Below are positions 23,258 to 32,556 of a DNA stretch of 49,522 nucleotides, one piece after another (position 1 is the first letter of the stretch; each line of letters begins with the position of its first letter). The notes below the pieces were generated by a model. The model worked only from the letters and a program-made list of their open reading frames with translations, ran no database searches and was not told where the DNA came from. The position numbers were made by a program, and so were the translations under genes. Location of the stretch: NCBI GenBank assembly GCA_946479905.1, contig CAMLIA010000009.1, forward strand, positions 1 through 49,522. Direction: 5' to 3'. Source of the stretch: an uncultured Frankiales bacterium. Lineage in GTDB: Bacteria > Actinomycetota > Actinomycetes > Mycobacteriales > SCTD01.

Positions 23258-25399
23258 GTCGGCGAGCGCGACCGCCGGCTCGGGCTCCTGGACGCGCAGG
23301 GCCCTGGCGAACCAGGTCGGCATCCACCAGTTCCACTGCCCGAACAGCGAGATCAGCGCCGGGACGAGGACCGAGCGGACGATCGTGGCGTCGAGCAGGA
23401 TGCCGAAGCCGAGGGCGGTGGCGAACAGCTTCAGGTCGGTGTTCGGGCCCGACGAGAGGGCGATGAAGGCGAGGAACAGGATGAGCGCGGCACTGGTGAC
23501 GAGTCGTCCGGTGCGGGCGATCCCCTCGATGACGGCGCCGTCCGTCGTGACGCCGTGCTCGTCCTTCTCCTCCCTGATGCGGGCCAGGATGAACACCTCG
23601 TAGTCCATGGACAGCCCGAACAGGAACGCGAACACCATCAGCGGCACCCAGAAGGTCACCGCACCGGTCGAGTGCACGTTGTAGACCTCGTCCGAGCCGT
23701 ATCCCATCTGCCAGAACAGCACCATGAAGCCGAGCGTGGCCGCCAGGGTCAGCAGGTTGAGCAGCACGGCCTTCAGGGGCAGCAGCACCGACCGGAAGGC
23801 GCGGGCCAGCAGCACGAAGGTGAGCAGGGCGATGAGGGAGAGCATCAAGGGAAAGTTGCCGTAGACGGCGTGCAGGAAGTCGATCTGGTCGGCGCCCAGG
23901 CCGGCGATGCCCAGCACAGCCGGGTTGGCGTCGGCGGCGTCACGAGCGCCGCGCACGGGATCGATCGACTTGGAGTTGACCGTCTCCTCGTGCGGGATGG
24001 CGATGACGACCGTGTGCCCGTTGCGGACGTTCGCGGGGTCGGTGGACACGATGACGTCGTCGATGCCGTCGACCTTCGCGAGCCGGTCAGCGGTCTGCTG
24101 GGCACCGTCGACGGTCGTGAGGACCTGCAGCGGCGTGAGCACGCCGGTCGGCTCGCCACCCTTCTCGAGGGTCTGCAGGGCCTCGTACGCGGGCCCGGCG
24201 TGGGCGAGCGACTGCGAGTTCGCCTGGCCGATCTTGATCTGCGAGAACGCGAAGACGAACGCGCCCAGGACGGCGACGCCCACCCCGAGGGCGACCCAGC
24301 GCTGCTTCACGACACCGGTCGCCCAGCGCGTCCAGACCCGACTGGCGGTGCTCTCGTGCCGGATCTTCGGCCAGTCCACCTTCGGGCCGATCGAGCCGAG
24401 GATGGCCGGCGTGAGGGTGAGGGTGGTGAACACGCTGGCCAGCGGGATGAGCGCCCCACCGATGCCGATGCTGCGCATGAAGGGCACCGGCAGCACGAGC
24501 AGGGCGATGAGCCCGATCGCCACCGTGACGCCGCTGAACACGACGGCCTTGCCGGCGGTCTGCATGGCGACCACGACGGCCTCGTGGTTGTCGCGCCCGT
24601 GGTCGCGCTCCTCACGCCAGCGCGTGACGAGCAAGAGGGAGTAGTCGATCGCCACACCGAGCCCGATGAGGGCCACGAGGAACTGCACGATGACGGAGAC
24701 GTTCATGGCCGAGGAGATCGGCCACAGGAACAGGAACGTCAGCAGGATCGAGCCGAGGGCGACCACGAGCGGCAGCAGCGCGAGGAACGAGGCGAAGACG
24801 AAGACGAGCACGATGAGGGCGCCGAGGGCACCGAAGAGCACCTCGACGAGGACGCCGGGGCCCTGCGAGTCGGAGTCGCCGGCCGCCAGCACGTCCTCGC
24901 CGGTGACGCCGGTCGTCCACCCGGTCGGCACCGTCTTCGCCAGCGCACCGCGGACGGCCTCGGTCGGCAGCTTGGCCGTGGGATCGGGGTCGAAGAAGTA
25001 GAACAGCATCCCGTAGGCGCTGGTGCCGTCCTTGCTGCGGAACACCTTGTTGCCGCCGCTCGTGGTCTCGTCGACCAGCCGCAGCCGAGGTGCCGCGGCG
25101 GCCGCGGCGAGGAAGGCCTTGTGGACGTCGGCCTCGTGGCCGGTGACCTTCTGCCCGGGCGGTGCGCTCACGACGAGCAGGTACGGCGAGGAGTTCCCGC
25201 CGTTCCCGAAGTCGCTGATGATCTTGTGCGCCGCCTCGGTGCCGGGCTGCCCCGGGAGGAAGAAGTCGATCGTCAGGTTCTTGTTCGTCGGGCCGGTCGC
25301 GGCGCCACCCGCGATGGCGAGGAACAGCCAGGCGAGCACGACCACCAGCCTGTGGTGCAGGACGAACTCCGCGAACCGGCGCATCTGACGAACCCCCAT
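23255..25399 (-). CDS. MMPL-family RND transporter
   Basis: 714-residue proton-driven exporter of lipids or drugs. Two repeated halves, each with one leading membrane helix, an extracytoplasmic loop and five helices (12 in all). GLGVAIDYSLLLVTRWREER and FLFGLSMDYEVFILARIREE carry the paired Asp-Tyr residues that relay protons in MmpL proteins. Shorter than mycobacterial MmpL3 and lacks its C-terminal tail, like many actinobacterial MMPLs. ATG 25399 is used (MGVRQMRRF); a second ATG at 25384 is possible. TAGTGT (25418-25423) lies 18 nt upstream, giving a short leader. DUF445 follows after 9 nt. Cargo unknown. Confidence 0.93.
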   Translation of the reverse strand: MGVRQMRRFAEFVLHHRLVVVLAWLFLAIAGGAATGPTNKNLTIDFFLPGQPGTEAAHKIISDFGNGGNSSPYLLVVSAPPGQKVTGHEADVHKAFLAAAAAAPRLRLVDETTSGGNKVFRSKDGTSAYGMLFYFFDPDPTAKLPTEAVRGALAKTVPTGWTTGVTGEDVLAAGDSDSQGPGVLVEVLFGALGALIVLVFVFASFLALLPLVVALGSILLTFLFLWPISSAMNVSVIVQFLVALIGLGVAIDYSLLLVTRWREERDHGRDNHEAVVVAMQTAGKAVVFSGVTVAIGLIALLVLPVPFMRSIGIGGALIPLASVFTTLTLTPAILGSIGPKVDWPKIRHESTASRVWTRWATGVVKQRWVALGVGVAVLGAFVFAFSQIKIGQANSQSLAHAGPAYEALQTLEKGGEPTGVLTPLQVLTTVDGAQQTADRLAKVDGIDDVIVSTDPANVRNGHTVVIAIPHEETVNSKSIDPVRGARDAADANPAVLGIAGLGADQIDFLHAVYGNFPLMLSLIALLTFVLLARAFRSVLLPLKAVLLNLLTLAATLGFMVLFWQMGYGSDEVYNVHSTGAVTFWVPLMVFAFLFGLSMDYEVFILARIREEKDEHGVTTDGAVIEGIARTGRLVTSAALILFLAFIALSSGPNTDLKLFATALGFGILLDATIVRSVLVPALISLFGQWNWWMPTWFARALRVQEPEPAVALAD

Positions 25400-25475
25400 C
25401 GATCAAGACCGCCCGGGACACTAGCGACCCCGAGCGACGTTCTCCTACCGGATTGACGACATCCGGACGACGAAC

Positions 25476-26762
25476 TCATCGGCCGGTCTGTGACCAGGCC
25501 TCCCCGACCGCCTGCTGCAGCAGCAGCCCGACGTCACCCAGGGCGTGCCGGCCCTCCTGGACGACCCGGCGACCGCCCACCACGACATCGGTGACATCCG
25601 GGGCAGAAGCGGCCAGAAGCACCTGCGACAGGTCCGAGCCCGCCGTGCGCGGGGAGTCGAGCCGGACGGCCACCAGGTCCGCGGCCGCACCGGACCGCAG
25701 CTCGCCGCCGTCCCATCCCAGCGCCGCGTAGCCGTTGCGGGTGGCGGCCGTCACGAGCTCGGCGGGGGTGAACCGGCCACGCGTCCGCGACGCCAGTCGC
25801 TCGTCCATCTCCAGCGCCCGGGCCTCCTCGAAGGGGTCGACGACCGCGTGCTGGTCGCTGCCGAGGCAGATCGGCCCGCGGAGCGCGTGCGCCGGCCCGA
25901 TCCCGTCGGCGAGGTCGCGCTCGGTGGTCGGGCACAGGCACACGGCAGTGCCGGCCAGCAGGTCGATGTCGGTCGTGGTCAGGTGGGTGGCGTGCACGGC
26001 ACAGGCACCGGTGCCGAGGAAGCCCGCGTCGTCGAGCAGCTGAGTGGGAGTGCAGCGGTGCACGGCCAGGCACTCGTCGTTCTCCGCCGGCTGCTCCGAC
26101 AGGTGCACGTGCCGGATGCCCCCGAAGGCACCGAGGGCGGCCGCCGGCACGGCGCGCACGCTGTGCGCCGCGACACCGTGCCGGACCAGCGGGCCGTCCC
26201 GCAGGTCCCCGATGCGGGACCGCCAGGCGTCGACGTCGACGTCCCCGAACCGCAGCTGCGGCCCTTCGAGCGGTCGGCCGTCGAGCCCGCCCTGCAGGTA
26301 GCAGGTGTCCAGCAGCGTCAGCCGGATCCCGGCGGCAGCGGCTGCCTCGGTGAGCGCGTGCCCCATGGCGTTGGGGTCGTCGTACCCGACCCCACCCGGT
26401 CCGTGGTGGAGGTAGTGGAACTCGCCCACCACGGTGTACCCGGCGAGCACCATCTCGGCGAACACCGCTGTGGCCAGCCGCCGGTAGCCGTCGGGGTCGA
26501 GCACCGCGGCCAGCTGGTACATCTGCTCCCGCCAGGTCCAGAAGGTGCCGCCGCCGGCGTGGGTGCGGCCGCGCAGGGCGCGGTGGAAGGCGTGCGAGTG
26601 CGCGTTCGCGAGCCCCGGCAGCACCAGCCCAGGGAGCGCGACGTCATCACGCCCGCGCGGGGCGACGGCCACAGCGGCGATGACGTCCCCGTCGAGCTCG
26701 ACGCGCACCGAGCCCACGACCCGGCCGTCGACCCAGGCGTGCTCGCACCAGAGCACGGTCAT
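25476..26762 (-). CDS. hutF: Formimidoylglutamate deiminase HutF
   Basis: 428-residue amidohydrolase-superfamily enzyme that deaminates N-formimino-L-glutamate to N-formyl-L-glutamate and ammonia, the fourth step of one histidine degradation route. NAHSHAFHRALRGRT carries the metal-binding HxH, HVHLSEQPAENDEC the substrate-binding region, CLGSDQHAVVDPFEEARALE the late Asp/His block. ATG 26762 overlaps the TGA of the upstream M20 gene as ATGA, so translation is coupled. It lies opposite in strand to hutHUI. Length and motifs are normal for HutF. Confidence 0.93.
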   Translation of the reverse strand: MTVLWCEHAWVDGRVVGSVRVELDGDVIAAVAVAPRGRDDVALPGLVLPGLANAHSHAFHRALRGRTHAGGGTFWTWREQMYQLAAVLDPDGYRRLATAVFAEMVLAGYTVVGEFHYLHHGPGGVGYDDPNAMGHALTEAAAAAGIRLTLLDTCYLQGGLDGRPLEGPQLRFGDVDVDAWRSRIGDLRDGPLVRHGVAAHSVRAVPAAALGAFGGIRHVHLSEQPAENDECLAVHRCTPTQLLDDAGFLGTGACAVHATHLTTTDIDLLAGTAVCLCPTTERDLADGIGPAHALRGPICLGSDQHAVVDPFEEARALEMDERLASRTRGRFTPAELVTAATRNGYAALGWDGGELRSGAAADLVAVRLDSPRTAGSDLSQVLLAASAPDVTDVVVGGRRVVQEGRHALGDVGLLLQQAVGEAWSQTGR

Positions 26763-27898
26763 CCGGCCAGCTCCAGCAGGACCCGCTCGAGCGCCGCGAC
26801 CCCGGCCAGGCAGTCCTCGAGGTCCGCGTGCTCCTCGGGCGCGTGGCTGATGCCCGTCGGGTTGCGCACGAACAGCATCGCGGTGGGGATCCCGTGGTCC
26901 TGCAGGACACCGGCGTCGTGCCCGGCGCCGGTCGGGAGGCGGGGTACGCCGGACAGGCAGCCGCTCAGCCGGTCCGCGAGCTCCGCGTCGAACCGCACCG
27001 CCGCGGTCCAGGACTCCCGCTCCGGAGCGCCGCCGAGCCGGTCGAGGAGCTCGTGCAGCAGGTCCTCCGACGGCGCGCGGGCGTCGAGCCAGGCCCGCAC
27101 CAGACCGGGGACGGCGTTGACGGCGTTGGGGGTGACCTGCAGCTTGCCGAACGTCGCGAGCACGCCCAGCTCCTCGGCGTGCCGGCGCGCGGCCAGCACC
27201 ATCGCGGCGAGGGCGAGCACCGGGTCGTCGCGGTCCGCCAGCCGGGTCGTCCCGGCGTGGTTGGCCTGACCGGCGAGGTCGAAGCGCCAGCGGCCGTGCG
27301 GCCAGATCTCGGTCGCGAGCCCGACCGGCGCCTCGAGAGCCCGGCCCTGCTCGACGTGCAGCTCGACGAAGCACCCGATCCGCCTGAGGGCCTCGGGGTC
27401 CTCGGCGGGAGCGAGCGGCATCACCTCCGCCATGGTGATCCCGTCGGCGTCCTTCAGGGCGAGTGCACGGTCGGGGTCGAGGGCTCCCGTCAGCAGGCGG
27501 GACCCCGCACAGGCCGTGCCGAACCGGGCGCCCTCCTCGTCGGCGAAGCACGCGATCGCGACCGGCCTCGCGAACCGGTCACGGACCGCGTCGACCGCGA
27601 GCAGGCTGCTGACGATGCCGAGCGGCCCGTCGTAGGCCCCTCCCTCGGGCACCGAGTCGAGGTGGCTCCCGAGCACGACACCCGGCTGCTCGTCGGGGTC
27701 ACCCCACCAGGCCCACAGGTTGCCGGCGCGGTCGGGCACCACCGCCGCGCCCCTGGCGGTCGCCTCGCCGGTGAACCACTCGCGCAGCAGCCGGTCCTCG
27801 TCGGTCCAGGCAAACCGCCGGTACCCACCCGAACCGGTCCGGCCGACGTCCGCGATCGACGACATCAGCGCGGAGAATTGTTCGGCCACGCACCGCAT
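26759..27898 (-). CDS. M20-family amidohydrolase of the hut cluster (allantoate amidohydrolase-like)
   Basis: 379-residue zinc/manganese peptidase M20 protein of the carbamoylase/allantoate amidohydrolase group. Metal-binding blocks: LGSHLDSVPEGGAYDGPLG, FADEEGARFG, ELHVEQGRALE and a C-terminal TGAGHDAG; the dimerisation segment HAGTTRLADRDDPV is also present. Such genes sit in Streptomyces hut clusters. With hutF coupled downstream and no HutG/N-formylglutamate deformylase visible, it probably removes the formyl group to give glutamate; this is inference. ATG 27898 is 14 bp from the divergent hutH start; GTG at codon 4 is an alternative start. Confidence 0.85.
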   Translation of the reverse strand: MRCVAEQFSALMSSIADVGRTGSGGYRRFAWTDEDRLLREWFTGEATARGAAVVPDRAGNLWAWWGDPDEQPGVVLGSHLDSVPEGGAYDGPLGIVSSLLAVDAVRDRFARPVAIACFADEEGARFGTACAGSRLLTGALDPDRALALKDADGITMAEVMPLAPAEDPEALRRIGCFVELHVEQGRALEAPVGLATEIWPHGRWRFDLAGQANHAGTTRLADRDDPVLALAAMVLAARRHAEELGVLATFGKLQVTPNAVNAVPGLVRAWLDARAPSEDLLHELLDRLGGAPERESWTAAVRFDAELADRLSGCLSGVPRLPTGAGHDAGVLQDHGIPTAMLFVRNPTGISHAPEEHADLEDCLAGVAALERVLLELAG

Positions 27899-27906
27899 GC
27901 TCTAGT
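27878..27906 (+). promoter_or_regulatory. hutH promoter inside the start of the divergent M20 gene
   Basis: TTGTTC (27878-27883), a 17-nt spacer and TCTAGT (27901-27906), 6 nt before GTG 27913: a near-ideal spaced promoter for a leaderless hutH. The -35 element lies within codons of the divergent M20 gene. Confidence 0.55.
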
Positions 27907-27912
27907 AGGCGC

Positions 27913-29445
27913 GTGCCGCTGCAAACTCTGACGCTCGGCGGGTCGCCGGTCACCGAGCCCGAGCTGGTGGCGGTCGCACGGGACGGCGCGCGCGTCGAGC
28001 TGTCCCCCGAGGTCGTCGAGGTGCTGGGCACGGCGCGGGCGCACGTCGACCGGCTCGCCGCCGGATCCACCCCGTCGTACGGGATCTCGACCGGCTTCGG
28101 GGCGCTCGCCAACCGGCACATCCCGGTCGAGCAGCGCGCCCAGCTGCAGCGGTCGCTGGTCCGCTCGCACGCCGCCTCCAGCGGGCCGCCCGTAGAGGCC
28201 GAGGTGGTGCGCGGCATGGCACTGCTGCGCCTGCAGACCATGGCGACCGGCCGCACCGGCGTGCGGCCGGAGACGGCCCAGGCCTACGCCGCGCTGCTGA
28301 ACGCCGGCATCACGCCGGTCGTCCGCGAGCACGGCTCGCTCGGCTGCTCCGGCGACCTGGCCCCCCTCGCGCACGTCGCCCTGGCGGTCATGGGCGAGGG
28401 GACGGTGCTGCTCGACGGGATCGAGATGGAGGCGTGGGAGGCCCTGGCACACAAGGGGATCGCGCCCCAGCAGCTCGCCGAGAAGGAGGGGCTCGCGCTC
28501 ATCAACGGCACCGACGGCATGCTCGCGATGCTCATGCTCGCCTGCCACGACCTGAGTGCCCTGCTGAAGGTCGCGGACGTCACGGCGGCGATGAGCGTGG
28601 AGGCCCTGCTCGGGACCGACCGCACCCTGGCGGCCGATCTCGTGGGGCTCCGACCGCACCCGGGGCAGCAGGCAGCCGCAGCGAACATGCGCCGGCTGCT
28701 GGAGGGCTCGCAGGTCGTCGCCTCGCACGCCGGGCCGGAGGACACCCGGGTGCAGGACGCCTATTCGTTGCGCTGCGCCCCGCAGGTGGCCGGCGCAGCA
28801 CGCGACACCCTCGCGCACGCCCGGCTGGTCGCCTCGTGGGAGGCCGGGGCGGCGATCGACAACCCCGTGCTGCTGCCCGACGGCCGCATCGAGAGCAACG
28901 GCAACTTCCACGGCGCGCCGGTCGGGTACGTCCTGGACTTCCTCGCCGTCGCCGTCGCCGACGTCGCCTCGATCAGCGAGCGGCGCACCGACCGGATGCT
29001 CGACAAGAACCGGAGCTTCGGGCTCCCGCCGTTCCTCGCCGACGACCCGGGCGTCGACAGTGGGCTGATGATCGGGCAGTACACGCAGGCCGGGATCGTC
29101 AGCGAGCTGAAGCGGCTCGCGGTGCCCGCCTCGGTGGACAGCATCCCGTCGAGCGGGATGCAGGAGGACCACGTCAGCATGGGCTGGTCCGCCGGGCGCA
29201 AGCTGCGTCGCGCCCTCGACGGTCTCTCCCGCGTGCTGGCGATCGAGGCGCTGACGGCTGCCCGCGCCCTGCAGCTGCGCGCCCCGCTCCGACCGGCCGC
29301 GGCGACAGCTGCGGCCGTCGCGGCGGTCGACCACGCGCCTGGCCCGGACCGCTTCCTCTCCCCCGAGATCGAGAGGACGGTGGAGCTGGTGCGGAGCGGC
29401 GCGCTGCTCGCCGCGGTCGAGGCCGTGACGGGAGGGCTGGACTGA
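27913..29445 (+). CDS. hutH: Histidine ammonia-lyase HutH
   Basis: 510-residue histidase eliminating ammonia from L-histidine to give urocanate. The MIO prosthetic group forms from the tripeptide at 145-147, here Cys-Ser-Gly within [12 protein letters not shown], the variant usual in Streptomyces HutH rather than Ala-Ser-Gly. Tyr56 in [41 protein letters not shown] and [14 protein letters not shown] are conserved active-site blocks. GTG 27913 is leaderless. First gene of hutH-hutU-hutI: its TGA overlaps the hutU ATG by one base (TGATG). Confidence 0.96.
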   Translation: MPLQTLTLGGSPVTEPELVAVARDGARVELSPEVVEVLGTARAHVDRLAAGSTPSYGISTGFGALANRHIPVEQRAQLQRSLVRSHAASSGPPVEAEVVRGMALLRLQTMATGRTGVRPETAQAYAALLNAGITPVVREHGSLGCSGDLAPLAHVALAVMGEGTVLLDGIEMEAWEALAHKGIAPQQLAEKEGLALINGTDGMLAMLMLACHDLSALLKVADVTAAMSVEALLGTDRTLAADLVGLRPHPGQQAAAANMRRLLEGSQVVASHAGPEDTRVQDAYSLRCAPQVAGAARDTLAHARLVASWEAGAAIDNPVLLPDGRIESNGNFHGAPVGYVLDFLAVAVADVASISERRTDRMLDKNRSFGLPPFLADDPGVDSGLMIGQYTQAGIVSELKRLAVPASVDSIPSSGMQEDHVSMGWSAGRKLRRALDGLSRVLAIEALTAARALQLRAPLRPAAATAAAVAAVDHAPGPDRFLSPEIERTVELVRSGALLAAVEAVTGGLD

Positions 29446-31055
29446 TGGACTGCAAGGGCTGGCTGCAGGAGGCGGCACTGCGCTGCCTGCGCAACAACCT
29501 CCACCCCGATGTCGCGGAGGACCCGGACAACCTCGTCGTCTACGGCGGCAACGGCAAGGCCGCCCGTGACCACGCCTCGCTGGCCAAGATCGAGGAGACG
29601 CTGAAGCGGCTCGCCGACGACGAGACCCTGATGGTGCAGAGCGGCAAGCCGGTCGCGGTCTTCCGCACCTTCCCCCACGCCCCGCGGGTGCTGATCGCGA
29701 ACTCGCTGCTCGTCCCCGACTGGGCGACATGGCAGGACTTCTGGGAGCTGGAGGCCCTCGGGCTGACCATGTACGGCCAGATGACCGCCGGCTCCTGGAT
29801 CTACATCGGCACCCAGGGGATCGTGCAGGGCACCTTCCAGACCTTCGCCGCACTCGCCGAGCAGCGGTACGACGGGACGCTGCGCGGTCGCGTCGTGCTG
29901 ACCGCCGGGCTGGGCGGCATGGGAGGCGCGCAGCCGCTCGCCGTCACCATGAACGGCGGGGTGGCGCTGTGCATCGAGGTCGACCCGGCCCGCATCGCCA
30001 AGCGCCTGGAGACCCGGTACCTCGACGAGGAGGCGCCCTCCCTGACCGAAGGCCTGCGCCGCGCCCGAGAGGCTGCAGCGCAAGGGATCCCGCTGTCCAT
30101 CGGTGTCGTGGCCAACGCGGCCGACGCGTTGCCGGCGCTGCTCGCGGCGGGCGAGCAGTTCGACGTCGTCACCGACCAGACCAGCGCGCACGACCCGCTC
30201 AACGGCTACGTGCCGGCAGGGATCTCGCTCGCGGACGCGCTCGTGCTGCGCAAGGAGAAGCCCCAGGAGTACGTCGAACGGGCGCGCGCCTCGATGGTCG
30301 AGCACTGCCGTGCGATGGTCGGCTTCAGCCACGCGGGCGCCGAGGTCTTCGACTACGGCAACAACCTGCGCGGCGAGGCACGCGAGGGCGGGCTGGCGGA
30401 GGCCTTCGACTACCCGGGCTTCGTCCCGGCGTACATCCGCCCGCTGTTCTGCGAGGGCATCGGGCCGTTCCGCTTCGTGGCCCTGTCGGGCGATCCGGCT
30501 GACATCGCGGCCGCCGACGACGCGCTGCTGGCGGCCTTCCCGGACAACCCGTTCGTGCAGCGCTGGATCCCGCTGGCCCGGGAGAAGGTGGCGTTCCAGG
30601 GCCTGCCGGCGCGGATCTGCTGGCTCGGCTACGGCGAGCGGGCCAAGGCGGGAGCGGTGCTCAACGACCTGGTGGCCGGCGGCGCGATCAAGGCTCCCGT
30701 CGTCATCGGCCGCGACCACCTCGACAGCGGGTCGGTGGCGAGCCCCTACCGGGAGACGGAGGCGATGATGGACGGCTCCGACGCCATCGCCGACTGGCCG
30801 GTGCTCGACGCGCTGCTCAACGTCGCGTCCGGCGCCGCCTGGGTCGCGGTCCACCACGGCGGCGGCGTCGGCATGGGCAAGTCGATCCACTGCGGCGCGC
30901 AGGTCGTCGCCGACGGCACACCGGACGCCGCGCTGCGGCTGGAGCGGGTGCTGACCAACGATCCAGGCATGGGCGTCGTCCGGCACGCCGACGCGGGCTA
31001 CGAGATCGCGCGCGACGTGGCACGCACCCGGGGCGTCGACATGCCCATGCTGTGA
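29445..31055 (+). CDS. hutU: Urocanate hydratase HutU
   Basis: 536-residue NAD-dependent urocanase adding water to urocanate to form imidazolonepropionate. [12 protein letters not shown] is the tight NAD-binding loop, [11 protein letters not shown] the N-terminal signature, [16 protein letters not shown] includes the conserved Cys, and [18 protein letters not shown] the C-terminal block. ATG 29445 shares a base with the hutH stop; GGGAGGG lies ~8 nt before it. The stop TGA overlaps the GTG start of hutI (GTGA). Length typical. Confidence 0.96.
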   Translation: MDCKGWLQEAALRCLRNNLHPDVAEDPDNLVVYGGNGKAARDHASLAKIEETLKRLADDETLMVQSGKPVAVFRTFPHAPRVLIANSLLVPDWATWQDFWELEALGLTMYGQMTAGSWIYIGTQGIVQGTFQTFAALAEQRYDGTLRGRVVLTAGLGGMGGAQPLAVTMNGGVALCIEVDPARIAKRLETRYLDEEAPSLTEGLRRAREAAAQGIPLSIGVVANAADALPALLAAGEQFDVVTDQTSAHDPLNGYVPAGISLADALVLRKEKPQEYVERARASMVEHCRAMVGFSHAGAEVFDYGNNLRGEAREGGLAEAFDYPGFVPAYIRPLFCEGIGPFRFVALSGDPADIAAADDALLAAFPDNPFVQRWIPLAREKVAFQGLPARICWLGYGERAKAGAVLNDLVAGGAIKAPVVIGRDHLDSGSVASPYRETEAMMDGSDAIADWPVLDALLNVASGAAWVAVHHGGGVGMGKSIHCGAQVVADGTPDAALRLERVLTNDPGMGVVRHADAGYEIARDVARTRGVDMPML

Positions 31056-32155
31056 GCACGCTGTTCCGCGGCGGCTCCTTCGTCAGCTGGGCCGACGGGC
31101 CGGTCGACGCGCTGGTCGTCGCAGACGGCCGGGTCGTTGCCCACGAGGAGCAGCCCTGCGACGACGTCGTCGAGCTCGCCGGCCGGTGCGTCGTGCCCGG
31201 GTTCGTCGACAGCCACACGCACCTGGTGTTCGGCGGCGACCGCTCGGCGGAGTTCGAGGCCCGGATGGCCGGAACCCCTTACGCAGCAGGCGGTATCCGC
31301 ACCACGGTCGAGGCCACCCGAGCTGCCACCACCGAGCAGCTGCTCGAGCACACGGCGACGCTGGCGCGGGAGGCCCTGTGGTCCGGCACCACGACGATCG
31401 AGGTGAAGAGCGGCTACGGCCTGACGGTCCGCGACGAGGTCCGGCTGCTGGCCGTCGCGCGCACGGTCACCGAGCACACGACCTTCCTCGGGGCGCACGT
31501 CCCTGACGGCGACGGCTACGTGGAGCTGGTCGCCGGCCCGATGCTGGAGGCCTGCGCGCCCGACGCGACGGCCATCGACGCGTTCTGCGAGGAGGGCGCC
31601 TTCGACGTCGAGCAGTGCCGCGAGGTGCTGACGGCCGGCCAGCGGCGCGGCCTCGCGGTGCACGTGCACGCCAACCAGCTGCAGCACGGGCCGGGCGTGC
31701 AGCTCGCGGCCGAGCTCGGTGCCCTCTCGGCGGACCACTGCACGCATGTCACCGACGAGGACCTCACCGCCCTCCGCGACGCCGGCGTCACCGCGGTGCT
31801 GGTGCCGGCGGCGGAGTTCAGCACCCGGTCGTCGTACGCCCCGGCCCGTCGGCTGCTGGACGCAGGGGTGACGGTGGCCCTCGCGACGGACTGCAACCCC
31901 GGCACGTCCTTCACCACGTCGATGCCGTTCGTCGTCGCCCTCGCCGTGCGCGAGCTCCGCATGACGCCCGAGGAGGCGCTGCGGGCGGCGACGGTCGGCG
32001 GGGCGCGGGCCCTGGGGATCGACGCCGGCCACCTCCGGGTCGGCGCGACCGCCGATCTCGTCGTGCTCGACGCGCCGTCACCGGTGCACCTCGCCTACCG
32101 CCCGGGGGTGGACCTCGTCAGCGAGGTCTGGAAGGCGGGTCAGCGGGTGCGCTGA
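31052..32155 (+). CDS. hutI: Imidazolonepropionase HutI
   Basis: 367-residue amidohydrolase opening the imidazolone ring to N-formimino-L-glutamate. [19 protein letters not shown] carries His55 and His57 of the metal site, [14 protein letters not shown] the substrate loop, [12 protein letters not shown] the middle His block and [16 protein letters not shown] the late Asp. Slightly shorter than typical HutI (about 400). GTG 31052 overlaps the hutU stop as GTGA. Its 3' 16 nt overlap the convergent DksA-like gene. Product feeds HutF on the other strand. Confidence 0.95.
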   Translation: MSTLFRGGSFVSWADGPVDALVVADGRVVAHEEQPCDDVVELAGRCVVPGFVDSHTHLVFGGDRSAEFEARMAGTPYAAGGIRTTVEATRAATTEQLLEHTATLAREALWSGTTTIEVKSGYGLTVRDEVRLLAVARTVTEHTTFLGAHVPDGDGYVELVAGPMLEACAPDATAIDAFCEEGAFDVEQCREVLTAGQRRGLAVHVHANQLQHGPGVQLAAELGALSADHCTHVTDEDLTALRDAGVTAVLVPAAEFSTRSSYAPARRLLDAGVTVALATDCNPGTSFTTSMPFVVALAVRELRMTPEEALRAATVGGARALGIDAGHLRVGATADLVVLDAPSPVHLAYRPGVDLVSEVWKAGQRVR

Positions 32156-32472
32156 GCGCAGCCGATGCAGGTGGTGGCCGTCGGTCGCGCCGCCAGCCGC
32201 TCGGCACCGATGTCGCCTCCGCAGGTCTCGCAGCGGCCGTAGCTGCCCGCAGCCCACGCGGCCAGCGCCGCCTCCGCCGCCGCCACCGACCGGTCGGCCT
32301 GCGCGATCAGCGCGGTGAGCTGCTCGCGCTCGAAGGCGAGCGTGGCGCCCTCCGGGTCGTGCTCGTCGTCGGCGTTGGCCCCCTCGGCGGCGGCGACCAC
32401 CTCCGCGCGAGCCGCAGTCAGGTCTGCGGCCTGGCGACGGGCGTCTTCGAGGGCCGTCCGCAGCTGCTCCAC
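32140..32472 (-). CDS. TraR/DksA-type C4 zinc-finger protein
   Basis: 110-residue protein: a long coiled coil (about residues 2-75) followed by a C4 zinc finger, CETC (Cys81, Cys84) and CIGC (Cys102, Cys105), spaced by 17 residues. [17 protein letters not shown] at the coiled-coil tip carries acidic residues, as in DksA-like proteins that reach into the RNA polymerase secondary channel. Start GTG 32472; no clear Shine-Dalgarno. Divergent from the MFS operon, tail-overlaps hutI. Actinobacterial members are poorly studied, and RNA polymerase binding is inference. Confidence 0.88.
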   Translation of the reverse strand: MEQLRTALEDARRQAADLTAARAEVVAAAEGANADDEHDPEGATLAFEREQLTALIAQADRSVAAAEAALAAWAAGSYGRCETCGGDIGAERLAARPTATTCIGCAQRTR

Positions 32473-32512
32473 GTCAGGCCCAACCCCCGCCGGACGCGCG
32501 TGCTTCCCGCTG

Positions 32513-32530
32513 TGTCATCATCTGATGACA
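32513..32530. promoter_or_regulatory. Operator palindrome upstream of the MFS/TetR operon
   Basis: TGTCATCA-TC-TGATGACA is a perfect 8+8 inverted repeat with a 2-nt centre; TGATG-A-CATCA (32523-32533) overlaps it. It ends 26 nt before the MFS start. Probable target of the TetR regulator encoded second in the operon. Confidence 0.65.
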
Positions 32531-32556
32531 TCAGTCGATGACCGGAGGTGGACGGC

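Noticed and set aside
21962..25456. 1,164-codon open frame on the plus strand opposite DUF445 and MMPL
   Set aside because: Its product is an Arg/Asp/Glu/His/Gln/Gly-rich sequence without domains, the usual mirror of GC-rich codons on the other strand; the minus-strand genes have clear families and full length.
28345..28353. Cys-Ser-Gly in place of Ala-Ser-Gly at the MIO site of HutH
   Set aside because: Known in Streptomyces-type histidases; not a defect.
28434..31055. 873-codon plus-strand frame within hutH-hutU
   Set aside because: Its last 536 codons are hutU itself; the portion before ATG 29445 is a shifted reading of hutH, so no fusion gene exists.
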